Shown here: positions 8,089 to 15,097 of the stretch, piece after piece
Position numbering within the stretch: position 1 is the first letter of the stretch
Layout of the letters: every line of letters begins with the position of its first letter
Assembly: GCA_017652965.1 (NCBI GenBank)
Contig: JAGBZZ010000246.1
Location: forward strand, 1-19,863
From: Clostridia bacterium
GTDB lineage: Bacteria > Bacillota_A > Clostridia > Oscillospirales > CAG-272
DNA length: 19,863 nucleotides
Direction: 5' to 3'
The notes under the pieces: model-generated
What the model was told of the DNA's origin: nothing
The model's input: the letters and a program-made list of their open reading frames with translations, nothing else
Databases searched by the model: none
Program-made: the position numbers and the translations under genes

Positions 8089-9258
8089 ATGCTGTCCTTG
8101 AGTGAATTCGCGGCACATTCCTATCACGAAAAAACAGAGCCGCGCTTTGAATCTGCCGGTGGTACCTATACGGTCATCGGTGTTGGGCGCTATTCCATCG
8201 GTGCGTATATCGCCACGGCGTCGCTTGCCGACGTATCCGGTGAGTGGCTGATGGCCGAGGTTTCGGGCGCCGCCTACGGCCCCGGCACGCGTGCCATGGC
8301 GCTGATCCTTTTTTATGATAGCGAGGGCAAGAAGCTGCAGTCGGATTTCCTTGCGGGGAAGGACGGCCGCTATACGGCGCACGTCAAGATCCCCGCGGGG
8401 GCCGTCCGCGTGGATTTTGAGCTGATCGGCTGCTGCTTTGGCGGGCGTGTCAGCTTTTGTGAGCCCCGCATCACCGAGGCTTCGCCCAAGGCCGGGCGCA
8501 GCTTTGTGGTGGCCTCGGCCTTTATCAAGCGTGAGGGGTCGGTGGAGGCCAACATGGCAGAGGTGCTTTCCCTGATCGACAAGGCAGGGGCAGACCCGGA
8601 TAAGCCCGACCTTCTTTGCTTTACCGAAAGCGTATATGACCTTGCCGCCGGCGGCAACCGCTATATCCCCGATGACCATCCCGACGTTTTGCGGGTGCGT
8701 CGGGCGGCAAAGAAGAATGGCCTTTACGTCCTCTTTACCTTCCATGAGGATGCCGAGTACCGCTATAACACGGCCATGATGATCGACCGTGAGGGCGAGG
8801 TTGTCGGCAAATACAGAAAGATGCAGCCCACCCTGGGCGAATTGCGGCTTGGGATCGCCCCCGGCGGGGATATCCCGGTGTTTGACCTGCCCTTTGCCAG
8901 GATCGGGGTTCTGATCTGCTGGGATCAGTACTTCTACGAGACCTCGCGTGCGCTGGTAAAGCGGGGGGCCGAGGTCATCCTGTGGCCGAGCCGCGGCTAC
9001 CATGAGGAGCGGATGCTGACCCGTGCGCGTGACAATGGCGTCTACTGCGTTTCCTGCCATCCCCTCCCCGATCGCTGCTGCATCACCGACGGTATGGGCT
9101 GGAATATCCTTGCCCGCGGCGAGGGTGAATCCGGCTACGTCTCGGCGCGGATCAATACCGACGAGCGCCTGGTTTCCGAGTATAAGTCCTTCGGCCTTCT
9201 CGGCGGCAACGACAAGGACATTTACCTGAATGAGGTACGCACCGACTTCTACTTATAA
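8089..9258 (+). CDS. Carbon-nitrogen hydrolase (nitrilase superfamily) with extra N-terminal beta domain
   Basis: A 389-residue protein. The C-terminal half is a nitrilase-superfamily amidohydrolase with all three catalytic residues visible: Glu180 (CFTES), Lys244 (KYRKM) and Cys277 (LICWDQ). Such enzymes hydrolyse amides, ureas or nitriles. Residues 15-130 are a separate beta-rich domain containing many Gly, Val and aromatic residues (GEWLMAEVSG, MALILFYDSEG, VRVDFELIG). They look like a carbohydrate-binding-module-type jelly roll and are not part of the standard 260-300-residue nitrilase fold. No signal peptide. AAAGAGGT precedes the ATG. Its placement among glycosidases suggests an amide on a sugar or glycoconjugate as substrate, which is inference. 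It is convergent with the LRR gene. Confidence 0.85.
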   Translation: MLSLSEFAAHSYHEKTEPRFESAGGTYTVIGVGRYSIGAYIATASLADVSGEWLMAEVSGAAYGPGTRAMALILFYDSEGKKLQSDFLAGKDGRYTAHVKIPAGAVRVDFELIGCCFGGRVSFCEPRITEASPKAGRSFVVASAFIKREGSVEANMAEVLSLIDKAGADPDKPDLLCFTESVYDLAAGGNRYIPDDHPDVLRVRRAAKKNGLYVLFTFHEDAEYRYNTAMMIDREGEVVGKYRKMQPTLGELRLGIAPGGDIPVFDLPFARIGVLICWDQYFYETSRALVKRGAEVILWPSRGYHEERMLTRARDNGVYCVSCHPLPDRCCITDGMGWNILARGEGESGYVSARINTDERLVSEYKSFGLLGGNDKDIYLNEVRTDFYL

Positions 9259-9261
9259 AGC

Positions 9262-9307
9262 GAAAAAGAGAGAGCCTTTCGGTCTTGAACCGATCGGCTC
9301 TTTTTCT
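9262..9307. terminator. Bidirectional terminator between the nitrilase and LRR genes
   Basis: AGAGCC-TTT-CGGT pairs with ACCG-ATC-GGCTCT around a short loop, flanked by AAAAAG on one side and CTTTTTC on the other. It ends exactly at the stop codon of the minus-strand gene and serves both convergent genes. Confidence 0.85.
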
Positions 9308-10647
9308 TACGTGCGGGGGACAAGGCGTCCGTCGCGGACGGTAAAGAAGGGGTTCGCGGGCGAAACGGTGACGGGCGGCGGGGTAGGGCACCCCGAAAAA
9401 AGCTTGTCCCCGAGAGAAGAGACGCTTGGCGGGATATGCAGGGAGGAAAGCGCGGTACAGCCCGCAAGGGCACCGTCACCAATCGTCAAAAGCCGCCCCG
9501 GCAGGGTCAGCTCACGAAGGGCGGTGCATCCGGCAAACGCACCCTTTCCCACCTTGCGAAGGGTGGAGGGCAGGGCGATGCCCGTAATGGCGTGACAGCC
9601 AAAGAGGGCGTATGGGGCGATCGCCGTGACGCCGCGCGGCAGGACAAGGGTGCCGCGCTTACCACTTGGCACGCGCAAAAGCGTGCGCCCGTCACGGGAA
9701 TAGAGAAGCCCGTCCTTCTCGGTAAGATGGGGGTTATCCTTTGCCACGCGGATGGCGGTCAGCGCGGGGGCAGGCGGGATCCAGTCCCCACGGGTGACAG
9801 AAGCCCCGAGGGAAAGCTCGGAAAGGGAGGTGCAGCCCTCAAAGGGGGAGTGGGTGCGCATCTCCTCGGCGTTTTCAAGGTCACGGTGGATAGAAAGCGA
9901 GGTAAGGGCGGTGCAATCCTCAAAGGCCCCCGCGCCAAGCTCACAAAGCCCCTCGGGCAGGGAAAGGGCAGAAAGCGCCACGCACCCCGCAAAGCAGGCA
10001 GTGCCTATCCGCCGCAGCGTGGGCGGAAGCCCCACGCGCCGCAGGCGGATATCCCCAGAAAAGACCGAGCCGCCAAGCGAAGAGGGGCCGTCCATGACAA
10101 TGACCTCCTCCAGCGCCTCGCATTTTCCGAAGGCGCGTGCGCCGATGCGGGTAACGCCCGCAGGGATAGTGATGCGGGAAAGCGAAAGGCAAAGGCAAAA
10201 GGCGTCCTCCCCGATCTCCAAAAGCCCCTTGGGCAGGTGGACGGCATCCAGATGGCGGCAGTTGTAAAAGGCGCGCCGCCCGATCTGCCGTAGCCCCTGC
10301 GAGAAATGGACGGTGTGCAGGGCGTACCACTCGTAGGTGTCGCCGCTTAAAAACTCTGCGCCGAAGGCAAGCTCGCCGATCTCGGTGACAGAGGGCGGAA
10401 GCGTGATCTCCCCAAGGGTCGGACAGCGCATGCGTCCAATGACCGAAACGTCATCCGGGATCCGGACACATTCGGGGTGTGGCCGCCACCATACGGTACC
10501 CCTCCCGTCCTTTTCGTAAGCGCGCCGCCCGTCGCGGGGTAGGGTGAGATCGCTGACCCGCAGGGTGCCGTCCGAAAGGGGTGACCGGCACATGCCGATG
10601 CCGCCGTCCCCGGCCGCTTTACGCGTGCTTTGGCTGTCGTTTGCCAT
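9307..10647 (-). CDS. BspA/LRR_5-type leucine-rich-repeat protein, no export signal
   Basis: The 446-residue protein is almost entirely made of Treponema/BspA-type leucine-rich repeats of about 23 residues with the core pattern LPxxVTxIGxxAFxxCxxL, from about residue 58 to 425. A characteristic BspA insert, NPHLTEKDGLLYSRDGRTLL, lies at 305-324. A second copy of that insert (NPFFTVRDG) starts at 432 and ends abruptly at the C-terminus. BspA-type proteins are usually secreted or surface anchored, but here the first 45 residues are polar with no signal peptide, no membrane segment and no sorting motif. A cytoplasmic binding or scaffold role is possible; the function is unknown. AGGAGGG precedes the ATG by 7 nt. 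The gene is divergent from the first GH20. Confidence 0.85.
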   Translation of the reverse strand: MANDSQSTRKAAGDGGIGMCRSPLSDGTLRVSDLTLPRDGRRAYEKDGRGTVWWRPHPECVRIPDDVSVIGRMRCPTLGEITLPPSVTEIGELAFGAEFLSGDTYEWYALHTVHFSQGLRQIGRRAFYNCRHLDAVHLPKGLLEIGEDAFCLCLSLSRITIPAGVTRIGARAFGKCEALEEVIVMDGPSSLGGSVFSGDIRLRRVGLPPTLRRIGTACFAGCVALSALSLPEGLCELGAGAFEDCTALTSLSIHRDLENAEEMRTHSPFEGCTSLSELSLGASVTRGDWIPPAPALTAIRVAKDNPHLTEKDGLLYSRDGRTLLRVPSGKRGTLVLPRGVTAIAPYALFGCHAITGIALPSTLRKVGKGAFAGCTALRELTLPGRLLTIGDGALAGCTALSSLHIPPSVSSLGDKLFSGCPTPPPVTVSPANPFFTVRDGRLVPRT

Positions 10648-10679
10648 ACGTCGTCCCTCCTGCGTTTCTTTTTTGTCTT

Positions 10680-10708
10680 AGTATAGCACAGCCGAAAAAC
10701 ATTTGCAA
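10680..10708 (-). promoter_or_regulatory. Promoter of the LRR gene (TTGC class)
   Basis: On the minus strand: TTGCAA, a 17-bp spacer ending in TGTGC, then TATACT. The TGTGCTATACT block is identical to that of the GH36 gene and the first two GH20 genes. Confidence 0.75.
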
Positions 10709-10726
10709 GGGAAAAGCGCCGCGCTC

Positions 10727-10755
10727 TTGCTTTTTGCCTGCCGATGTGCTATACT
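10727..10755 (+). promoter_or_regulatory. Promoter of the first GH20 gene (TTGC class)
   Basis: TTGCTT at 10727-10732, a 17-bp spacer ending in TGTGC, then TATACT at 10750-10755. It lies back to back with the LRR promoter, 18 bp between the two -35 boxes. Confidence 0.75.
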
Positions 10756-10822
10756 TTGGCATAAAGGGCGGCCTTGCCGCCAAAGCCGCCATCCGAAGGA
10801 TGACCGATCAAGGAGGATCGCT

Positions 10823-12649
10823 ATGACCTTTCATTTTACTGTTCCTGCCGCGCTTTACGAGGGGACGGCGCGCCTTGCCCCCGTCCTTGGCTTTTGCATG
10901 GGAGAGGAGGGCCCCACCGTCCGTGCCGAAGAGGGCGGGCGCGTTGGCATTGTGCGCACGGGCGACACGTACACCCTTTACTACCGCGCGACCCCCGAAT
11001 ACTTCCGTATGCTGGGGCTTCTTTGCGAGCATGCGGGAAAGGATAGGCTTGAGATCTTTGAGGATACGCACTTTACCGAGCTTTCGGTCATGCTGACGAC
11101 CGCCGCCTACGGCACGCCGTCGGTTGCCTCGGTCTGCCGCTTCCTCGACCGCATGGCGCTGATGGGATATTCGGCGCTTCTGCTTTATATTGAAGATAAC
11201 GTAAAGGTCGAGGGGTATCCCTACCTTGGCTATCTGCGCGGCCGCTACACCGAGGAGGACCTCCGCGCGATCGACGATTACGCCGCTGTCTACGGCATTG
11301 AGGTCATCGGTTGTCTTGAATGCTACGGCCATATGGAAAAGTACCTCATCTGGGACGATAGCATCCGCGATACCGCAAGCGTTCTGCTTGCCCGTGAGGA
11401 GCGCACCTTCACCTTCCTTGATAAGCTGATCGGCACCTTTGCCCGCTGTCTCCGCTCCCGCCGTATCCACGTGGGGATGGACGAGGCCTGGGATATGGGG
11501 CGCGGCCGCTTTATGGATAAGCACGGCTACGTGCCGCCCGCCGAGATCTTCTCGGAGTATATGGATCGGCTTTCCGCTATCGTGGCCTCGCACGGGCTGC
11601 ACCCGATGATGTGGAGCGATATGTACTTCCGCGCCAACGATGCAGGGCACAAGAACCGCTACTATTGGTCGGACGTGCGCGATCTTCAGGCCGTTTCGCG
11701 TCAGATCCCCGAGGATATGACCCTCGTCTTCTGGCATTACGGCGAGGCCTTTGGGTGTGACGACGAAATGCTTTCGATGCACAAGGCCTTCGGCCGCCCC
11801 GTGATCTTTGCGGGAGGTGCTTGGAACTGGAGCGGGCATTTCCCCGAGAACGACTATGCCGAGATCGCCACCAAGGCCTCTCTTGCGGCCTGCCGCCGCC
11901 ACGGCGTCACCTCGGCCATGATGACCCTTTGGGGCTCGGAGTGTCCGATGGGTGCCTGCCTGTATGCGCTTTCCTATATGGCCGAGCTTTGCTATCGCGG
12001 CGAGCCGGACGAAGCCACCCTTGCCTCCCGCTTTGCCGCCACGACCGGGGGAGACCGCGCCTTCTTCCACGATATGGGCGGCTACCACAACGAGTTTGGC
12101 ACGGCCGAGGACTATCCGGTCTATTCGCGCCGCTTCCTTGGGCGCGCCCTCTTCTGGCAGGACGTGATGGAGGGGCTTTTTGATACCCACCTTTTCGAAA
12201 AGGCGAAAAGCCCGCACTATGCGGCACTGGCCGAGAGGATGAAGGCCGCCCCAGCAGACGGGTGGCAATCGCTTTACGGCTTTGCCGCCGACGTCTTCTC
12301 CTTCCTCGGTGTGAAGTGCCGCATTGCCGAGCGCCTCTATCCCGCCTACACCGAGGGAGACCGCAAAACGCTTGCGGCCATCGCGAGTGAGGAGCTGCCC
12401 GCCCTGCTCACGCTTGCCAGGACGGTGCGCGCCTCCCACCGCAGGATCTGGGAGGAGGAGCGCAAGCCGATCGGCTGGTCGTCCTACGACCGCCGCTACG
12501 GCGCCCTGATCGCGCGGGTCGAGGGGGCGATGCTTCGCCTTTCCGACTATCTTGAGGGGCGTGTCGATACGCTGGAGGAGCTGGACGAAGGGCGCCTTTA
12601 TAAGGGCGTGAACGGATTTTTGCGTCCGGCCCAGATGTACATCGGATAA
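10823..12649 (+). CDS. GH20-type glycosidase (beta-N-acetylhexosaminidase-like), copy A
   Basis: A 608-residue protein. A reduced N-terminal domain (1-90) is followed by a GH20 TIM barrel: MLTTAAYGTPSVASV leads strand 1, LLLYIEDNVKVEGYPYLG holds strand 2, and HVGMDEAWDMGRG gives the catalytic Asp220-Glu221 pair used in substrate-assisted hydrolysis of N-acetylhexosaminides. Residues 450-608 form a mostly helical C-terminal extension. There is no signal peptide, so it should act on imported glycans. AGGAGG precedes the ATG at 10823; the open frame runs upstream across the promoter and should not be used. No strong terminator follows, so transcription may continue into the PadR gene. The exact linkage and sugar cannot be read from sequence. 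Confidence 0.85.
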   Translation: MTFHFTVPAALYEGTARLAPVLGFCMGEEGPTVRAEEGGRVGIVRTGDTYTLYYRATPEYFRMLGLLCEHAGKDRLEIFEDTHFTELSVMLTTAAYGTPSVASVCRFLDRMALMGYSALLLYIEDNVKVEGYPYLGYLRGRYTEEDLRAIDDYAAVYGIEVIGCLECYGHMEKYLIWDDSIRDTASVLLAREERTFTFLDKLIGTFARCLRSRRIHVGMDEAWDMGRGRFMDKHGYVPPAEIFSEYMDRLSAIVASHGLHPMMWSDMYFRANDAGHKNRYYWSDVRDLQAVSRQIPEDMTLVFWHYGEAFGCDDEMLSMHKAFGRPVIFAGGAWNWSGHFPENDYAEIATKASLAACRRHGVTSAMMTLWGSECPMGACLYALSYMAELCYRGEPDEATLASRFAATTGGDRAFFHDMGGYHNEFGTAEDYPVYSRRFLGRALFWQDVMEGLFDTHLFEKAKSPHYAALAERMKAAPADGWQSLYGFAADVFSFLGVKCRIAERLYPAYTEGDRKTLAAIASEELPALLTLARTVRASHRRIWEEERKPIGWSSYDRRYGALIARVEGAMLRLSDYLEGRVDTLEELDEGRLYKGVNGFLRPAQMYIG

Positions 12650-12666
12650 AAATTTTTGAAAAGCTC

Positions 12667-12695
12667 TTGACAAATACATCGCAGTGCGATATAAT
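12667..12695 (+). promoter_or_regulatory. Consensus promoter of the padR-DUF2812 operon
   Basis: TTGACA at 12667-12672, a 17-bp spacer and TATAAT at 12690-12695 form a perfect consensus. Expression must therefore be held down by the operator overlapping it. Confidence 0.92.
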
Positions 12696-12721
12696 TGAGG
12701 CACGATATATCGCACTGCGAT
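12678..12721. promoter_or_regulatory. Twin palindromic operator, probably for PadR
   Basis: Two 13-bp perfect palindromes, ATCGCA-G-TGCGAT (12678-12690) and ATCGCA-C-TGCGAT (12709-12721), have centres 31 bp apart, close to three helical turns. With flanking AT they form a perfect 15-bp inverted repeat. The first covers the spacer and touches the -10; the second covers the expected start of transcription. This fits autorepression by the PadR protein encoded directly downstream. Confidence 0.85.
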
Positions 12722-12747
12722 ACTTTTATCTTCGGGGAGGTGCCTCT

Positions 12748-13062
12748 ATGGATGCGCATATCAAAAAGGTCTACGTGCCGATGACCGAGACCGCCTTTTA
12801 CATTTTATTCTGTCTGCAAAAGCCCAACCACGGCTACGGTGTCGTGCAGGCGGTCGAGCGGATGACCGACGGGGATATCCGCCTGGCCCCCGGGACGATG
12901 TACGGCAGTCTTTCCAAGATGGAAAAGGACGGGCTCATCCGCTTTGTGCGGGAGGAGGAGAAAAGAAAGCTGTATGAGCTGACCCCCCTGGGGGCAGAGC
13001 TGCTTGAGCTTGAGCGTCGGCGCATTACGCGGCTGTATCATATCACAAGGGAGAGCTTTTGA
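12748..13062 (+). CDS. PadR-family transcriptional repressor
   Basis: A 104-residue winged-helix regulator of the small PadR type. The usual signatures are present: TAFYILFCLQKPNHGYGVVQ (15-34) and the recognition segment APGTMYGSLSKMEKDGLI (47-64), then the wing with KRKLYELTPLG. GGGAGGTG precedes the ATG at 12748. PadR proteins of this size bind palindromes at their own promoter and are released by small ligands or membrane stress; the twin operator upstream supports autoregulation. It forms an operon with the DUF2812 gene, the next ATG following its stop codon by one base. Confidence 0.93.
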   Translation: MDAHIKKVYVPMTETAFYILFCLQKPNHGYGVVQAVERMTDGDIRLAPGTMYGSLSKMEKDGLIRFVREEEKRKLYELTPLGAELLELERRRITRLYHITRESF

Positions 13063-13063
13063 C

Positions 13064-13603
13064 ATGAAGACCAAGAAGGAATTTCGGTATTTCAGCATCT
13101 TTCATCACGAAAAGGAGGAGGCGTATCTTCAGGATATGCACCGCGCGGGCTGGCGGCTTTTGAGGGTCTCGGGCTTTGGGGCCTACCATTTTGAGGCGTG
13201 CGAGCCCGAGGAGGTCGTCTATCAGCTGGACTATAACAAGGAGGGGCTTGCCCACAAGCAGGAATACGTGCAGATGTTCCGCGATTGCGGGTGGGAGCAT
13301 ATCGGGGATTACGTCGATTACAGCTATTTCCGCAAGCCCGCCGCAGAGATGCGGGAGGACGAGGGCATCTTTTGTGACGATGCCTCCCGCCTTGCGATGC
13401 TTTGGCGTGTCTTTTGCGGGCGGCTTTTGCCGCTTTCGGTCATTCTGCTTGCCTGCCTTGTGCCCCAGCTTGTCCTCAACCTTTGCCGCTTTCACAATTA
13501 CGGGTTAGCCATCTTTTTCGGTGCGCTGATCGGGGTGTACGTTGGTCTTATTTCGGCCTTCCTTGTGAAGTGCCTGCGCTTTGGACGGCGGATAAAAAAA
13601 TAA
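13064..13603 (+). CDS. DUF2812-family membrane protein, PadR partner
   Basis: A 179-residue protein. Residues 1-100 are soluble and carry DUF2812-type features: KEFRYFSIFHHEKEEAYLQ, then HRAGWRLLRV and FRDCGWEHIGDY. Two membrane segments follow at about 120-140 and 147-169, with a basic tail. PadR/DUF2812 gene pairs are common in Bacillota; the DUF2812 protein is thought to work with the regulator, perhaps as a sensor or anti-repressor, but its function is not established. The start at 13064 is preceded by AAGGGAGAG. No terminator is seen after it before the next promoter. Confidence 0.85.
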   Translation: MKTKKEFRYFSIFHHEKEEAYLQDMHRAGWRLLRVSGFGAYHFEACEPEEVVYQLDYNKEGLAHKQEYVQMFRDCGWEHIGDYVDYSYFRKPAAEMREDEGIFCDDASRLAMLWRVFCGRLLPLSVILLACLVPQLVLNLCRFHNYGLAIFFGALIGVYVGLISAFLVKCLRFGRRIKK

Positions 13604-13615
13604 ATAGGCAGACTC

Positions 13616-13644
13616 TTGACTTTGCCGTATGGCTATTGTATAAT
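13616..13644 (+). promoter_or_regulatory. Promoter of the sugar isomerase-like gene
   Basis: TTGACT at 13616-13621, a 17-bp spacer and TATAAT at 13639-13644; near-consensus. It begins 12 bp after the DUF2812 stop codon. Confidence 0.85.
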
Positions 13645-13678
13645 GAGCTCAAACTTCCGCTGAAAAGGAGCTGCTTTT

Positions 13679-14611
13679 ATGGCGTATCCGCTTTCTACCT
13701 CGATCCATCTGTATTTCAACGACGGGCTGACCCTTGACGAGCAGATCGTCAAGCATACCGATGCGGGCTTCCGCTATCTCGACTTTAACTTTCTCGATTG
13801 GCAGAACGTGAAGGACTCCCCCCTTCTCGGTGACGGTTGGGAGGCGTGGATCGCCTCGGCAAGGGAGACGGCCGAGGGGCAGGGGGCGTGCTTCAACCAG
13901 GCGCATGCGCCTGTGCCGGTCATCCGCTTTTCCAAGGATTATGACGGGCTTGTGGCCTGCATCCGCCGCTCGATCCGCGCTTGCCATATGCTGGGCATCC
14001 CGCAGATGGTCTATCATTCGCTGGTCTGCCCCGAGGCGCTTGGCCTTGGTGGCACGTGGCACGAGGCCAATACCGAGTTTTTTCACACGGTGATGGAGGA
14101 TGCCGCCAAGTACGGCGTGGGCATCTGCATTGAAAACGTGTGGCCTGTGTGCAAATACATGCAGCATCCCCTGTGGCAGACCGAGGAGCTTATTGCCTTT
14201 GCGGATAGCCTTGGCGACGATAGCATCGTGGGCATCTGCTGGGATACGGGGCACGGCAACCTGACGGGCAACGGCCACAATTATAAGAGGGAAGCAAACC
14301 CCGAGCTTGCCGCCTTTGGCAACCAGTATGAGAACATCACAAAGATCGGCCCCCGCCTGCGTGCTTTGCACATCGACGACAACAACGGCCTTGACGATGA
14401 CCACGTAACGCCCGGCTCGGGTACGATCGTGTGGGATGACGTTGTGCGCGCGCTTGACGATATCGGCTACCGCCACAGCTTTACCTTTGAGGCACATCAC
14501 GCGGTGCTGCGCGTCCCCGCCGCGTGCAAGGATGCCGCCGCCCGCCTCCTCCATGACGTGGGCGTGGCACTGGTGGAAATGAGCAAGAACGGGCGAGTAT
14601 ACGAAAACTAA
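13679..14611 (+). CDS. Sugar phosphate isomerase/epimerase-like protein (AP endonuclease 2 superfamily)
   Basis: A 310-residue xylose-isomerase-like TIM barrel. The metal-site pattern is intact: Glu152 (CIENVWP), Asp189 and His192 (CWDTGHGN), His231 (LHIDDN) and Glu271 (FEAHH). Members isomerise or epimerise sugars or inositol derivatives using a divalent metal. No signal peptide; cytoplasmic. AAAGGAG precedes the ATG. In this neighbourhood it may convert a sugar released by the glycosidases, but the substrate cannot be assigned. It has its own promoter and terminator and is convergent with the small membrane protein gene. Confidence 0.88.
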   Translation: MAYPLSTSIHLYFNDGLTLDEQIVKHTDAGFRYLDFNFLDWQNVKDSPLLGDGWEAWIASARETAEGQGACFNQAHAPVPVIRFSKDYDGLVACIRRSIRACHMLGIPQMVYHSLVCPEALGLGGTWHEANTEFFHTVMEDAAKYGVGICIENVWPVCKYMQHPLWQTEELIAFADSLGDDSIVGICWDTGHGNLTGNGHNYKREANPELAAFGNQYENITKIGPRLRALHIDDNNGLDDDHVTPGSGTIVWDDVVRALDDIGYRHSFTFEAHHAVLRVPAACKDAAARLLHDVGVALVEMSKNGRVYEN

Positions 14612-14675
14612 AGAAAAAACCACCCACGGTGCCCTTGCTTTATCGCAGGCTTTCCGTGGCGTGGTCTTTTTTCTT
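14612..14675. terminator. Bidirectional terminator between the isomerase and small membrane protein genes
   Basis: ACCAC-CCACGG (14619-14629) pairs with CCGTGG-C-GTGGT (14654-14665), one bulged base. AAAAAA precedes and CTTTTTTC follows, giving termination in both directions. The long loop has some extra pairing. Confidence 0.85.
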
Positions 14676-14688
14676 TTCTGCCGATTTG

Positions 14689-14949
14689 TTATTTTTTCTT
14701 TTTTTCGTAATAAAGGATCGCCATAGCGACAAAGTAGAGAAGCCCGACGATGGCAAAGACGGTGGTATTGCCCTTTATGATATTGGCATCGGCAAGCCCC
14801 CATAGCATAAGATCGGCCGAGAGGTAGAGATCCAGCCCGATGTGGATAGCGTGCCGCAGGGTAAAGGGGATGGTATCGAGGTGCTTCAGATGGTACAAAA
14901 CACGCAGGATGAGGATGACAAGCCAGGCAACAGAGGCAAAGATCAGCAT
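14689..14949 (-). CDS. Small membrane protein of unknown function
   Basis: An 86-residue protein with three hydrophobic segments at about 2-19, 35-52 and 62-80 and a basic tail ending EKKKK. I do not recognise the family. The start at 14949 is chosen because AGGAG lies 10 nt before it and a good promoter lies just upstream; the frame continues to 15036 but through the promoter. It is divergent from the second GH20 and convergent with the isomerase. No functional inference is justified beyond membrane location. Confidence 0.75.
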   Translation of the reverse strand: MLIFASVAWLVILILRVLYHLKHLDTIPFTLRHAIHIGLDLYLSADLMLWGLADANIIKGNTTVFAIVGLLYFVAMAILYYEKKKK

Positions 14950-14977
14950 AAGGGGGGCGCTCCTCTCTTTTTGCTTT

Positions 14978-15006
14978 ATTATAGCATAGCCCTTCCGGTT
15001 TGTAAA
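14978..15006 (-). promoter_or_regulatory. Promoter of the small membrane protein gene
   Basis: On the minus strand: TTTACA, a 17-bp spacer ending in TATGC, then TATAAT. TGC before the -10 makes it extended. It resembles the TTGC class at the -10 but not at the -35. Confidence 0.75.
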
Positions 15007-15036
15007 GCGATGGCGCGTGCTTTTTCGCAAAGCCAC

Positions 15037-15065
15037 TTGCGCGCGGGTGGGGGTTGTGCTATACT
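15037..15065 (+). promoter_or_regulatory. Promoter of the second GH20 gene (TTGC class)
   Basis: TTGCGC at 15037-15042, a GC-rich 17-bp spacer ending in TGTGC, then TATACT at 15060-15065. Confidence 0.75.
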
Positions 15066-15097
15066 AAGGAAAAAAGAGAAGCAAGGAGACGCCTTTT

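Noticed and set aside
8059..9060. 333-residue minus-strand frame opposite the nitrilase gene
   Set aside because: Antisense shadow; the plus-strand frame has an intact Glu-Lys-Cys triad, promoter and terminator.
12650..12666. Terminator after GH20 copy A
   Set aside because: AAAAATTTTT is only an AT palindrome without a GC stem, so it is not supported.
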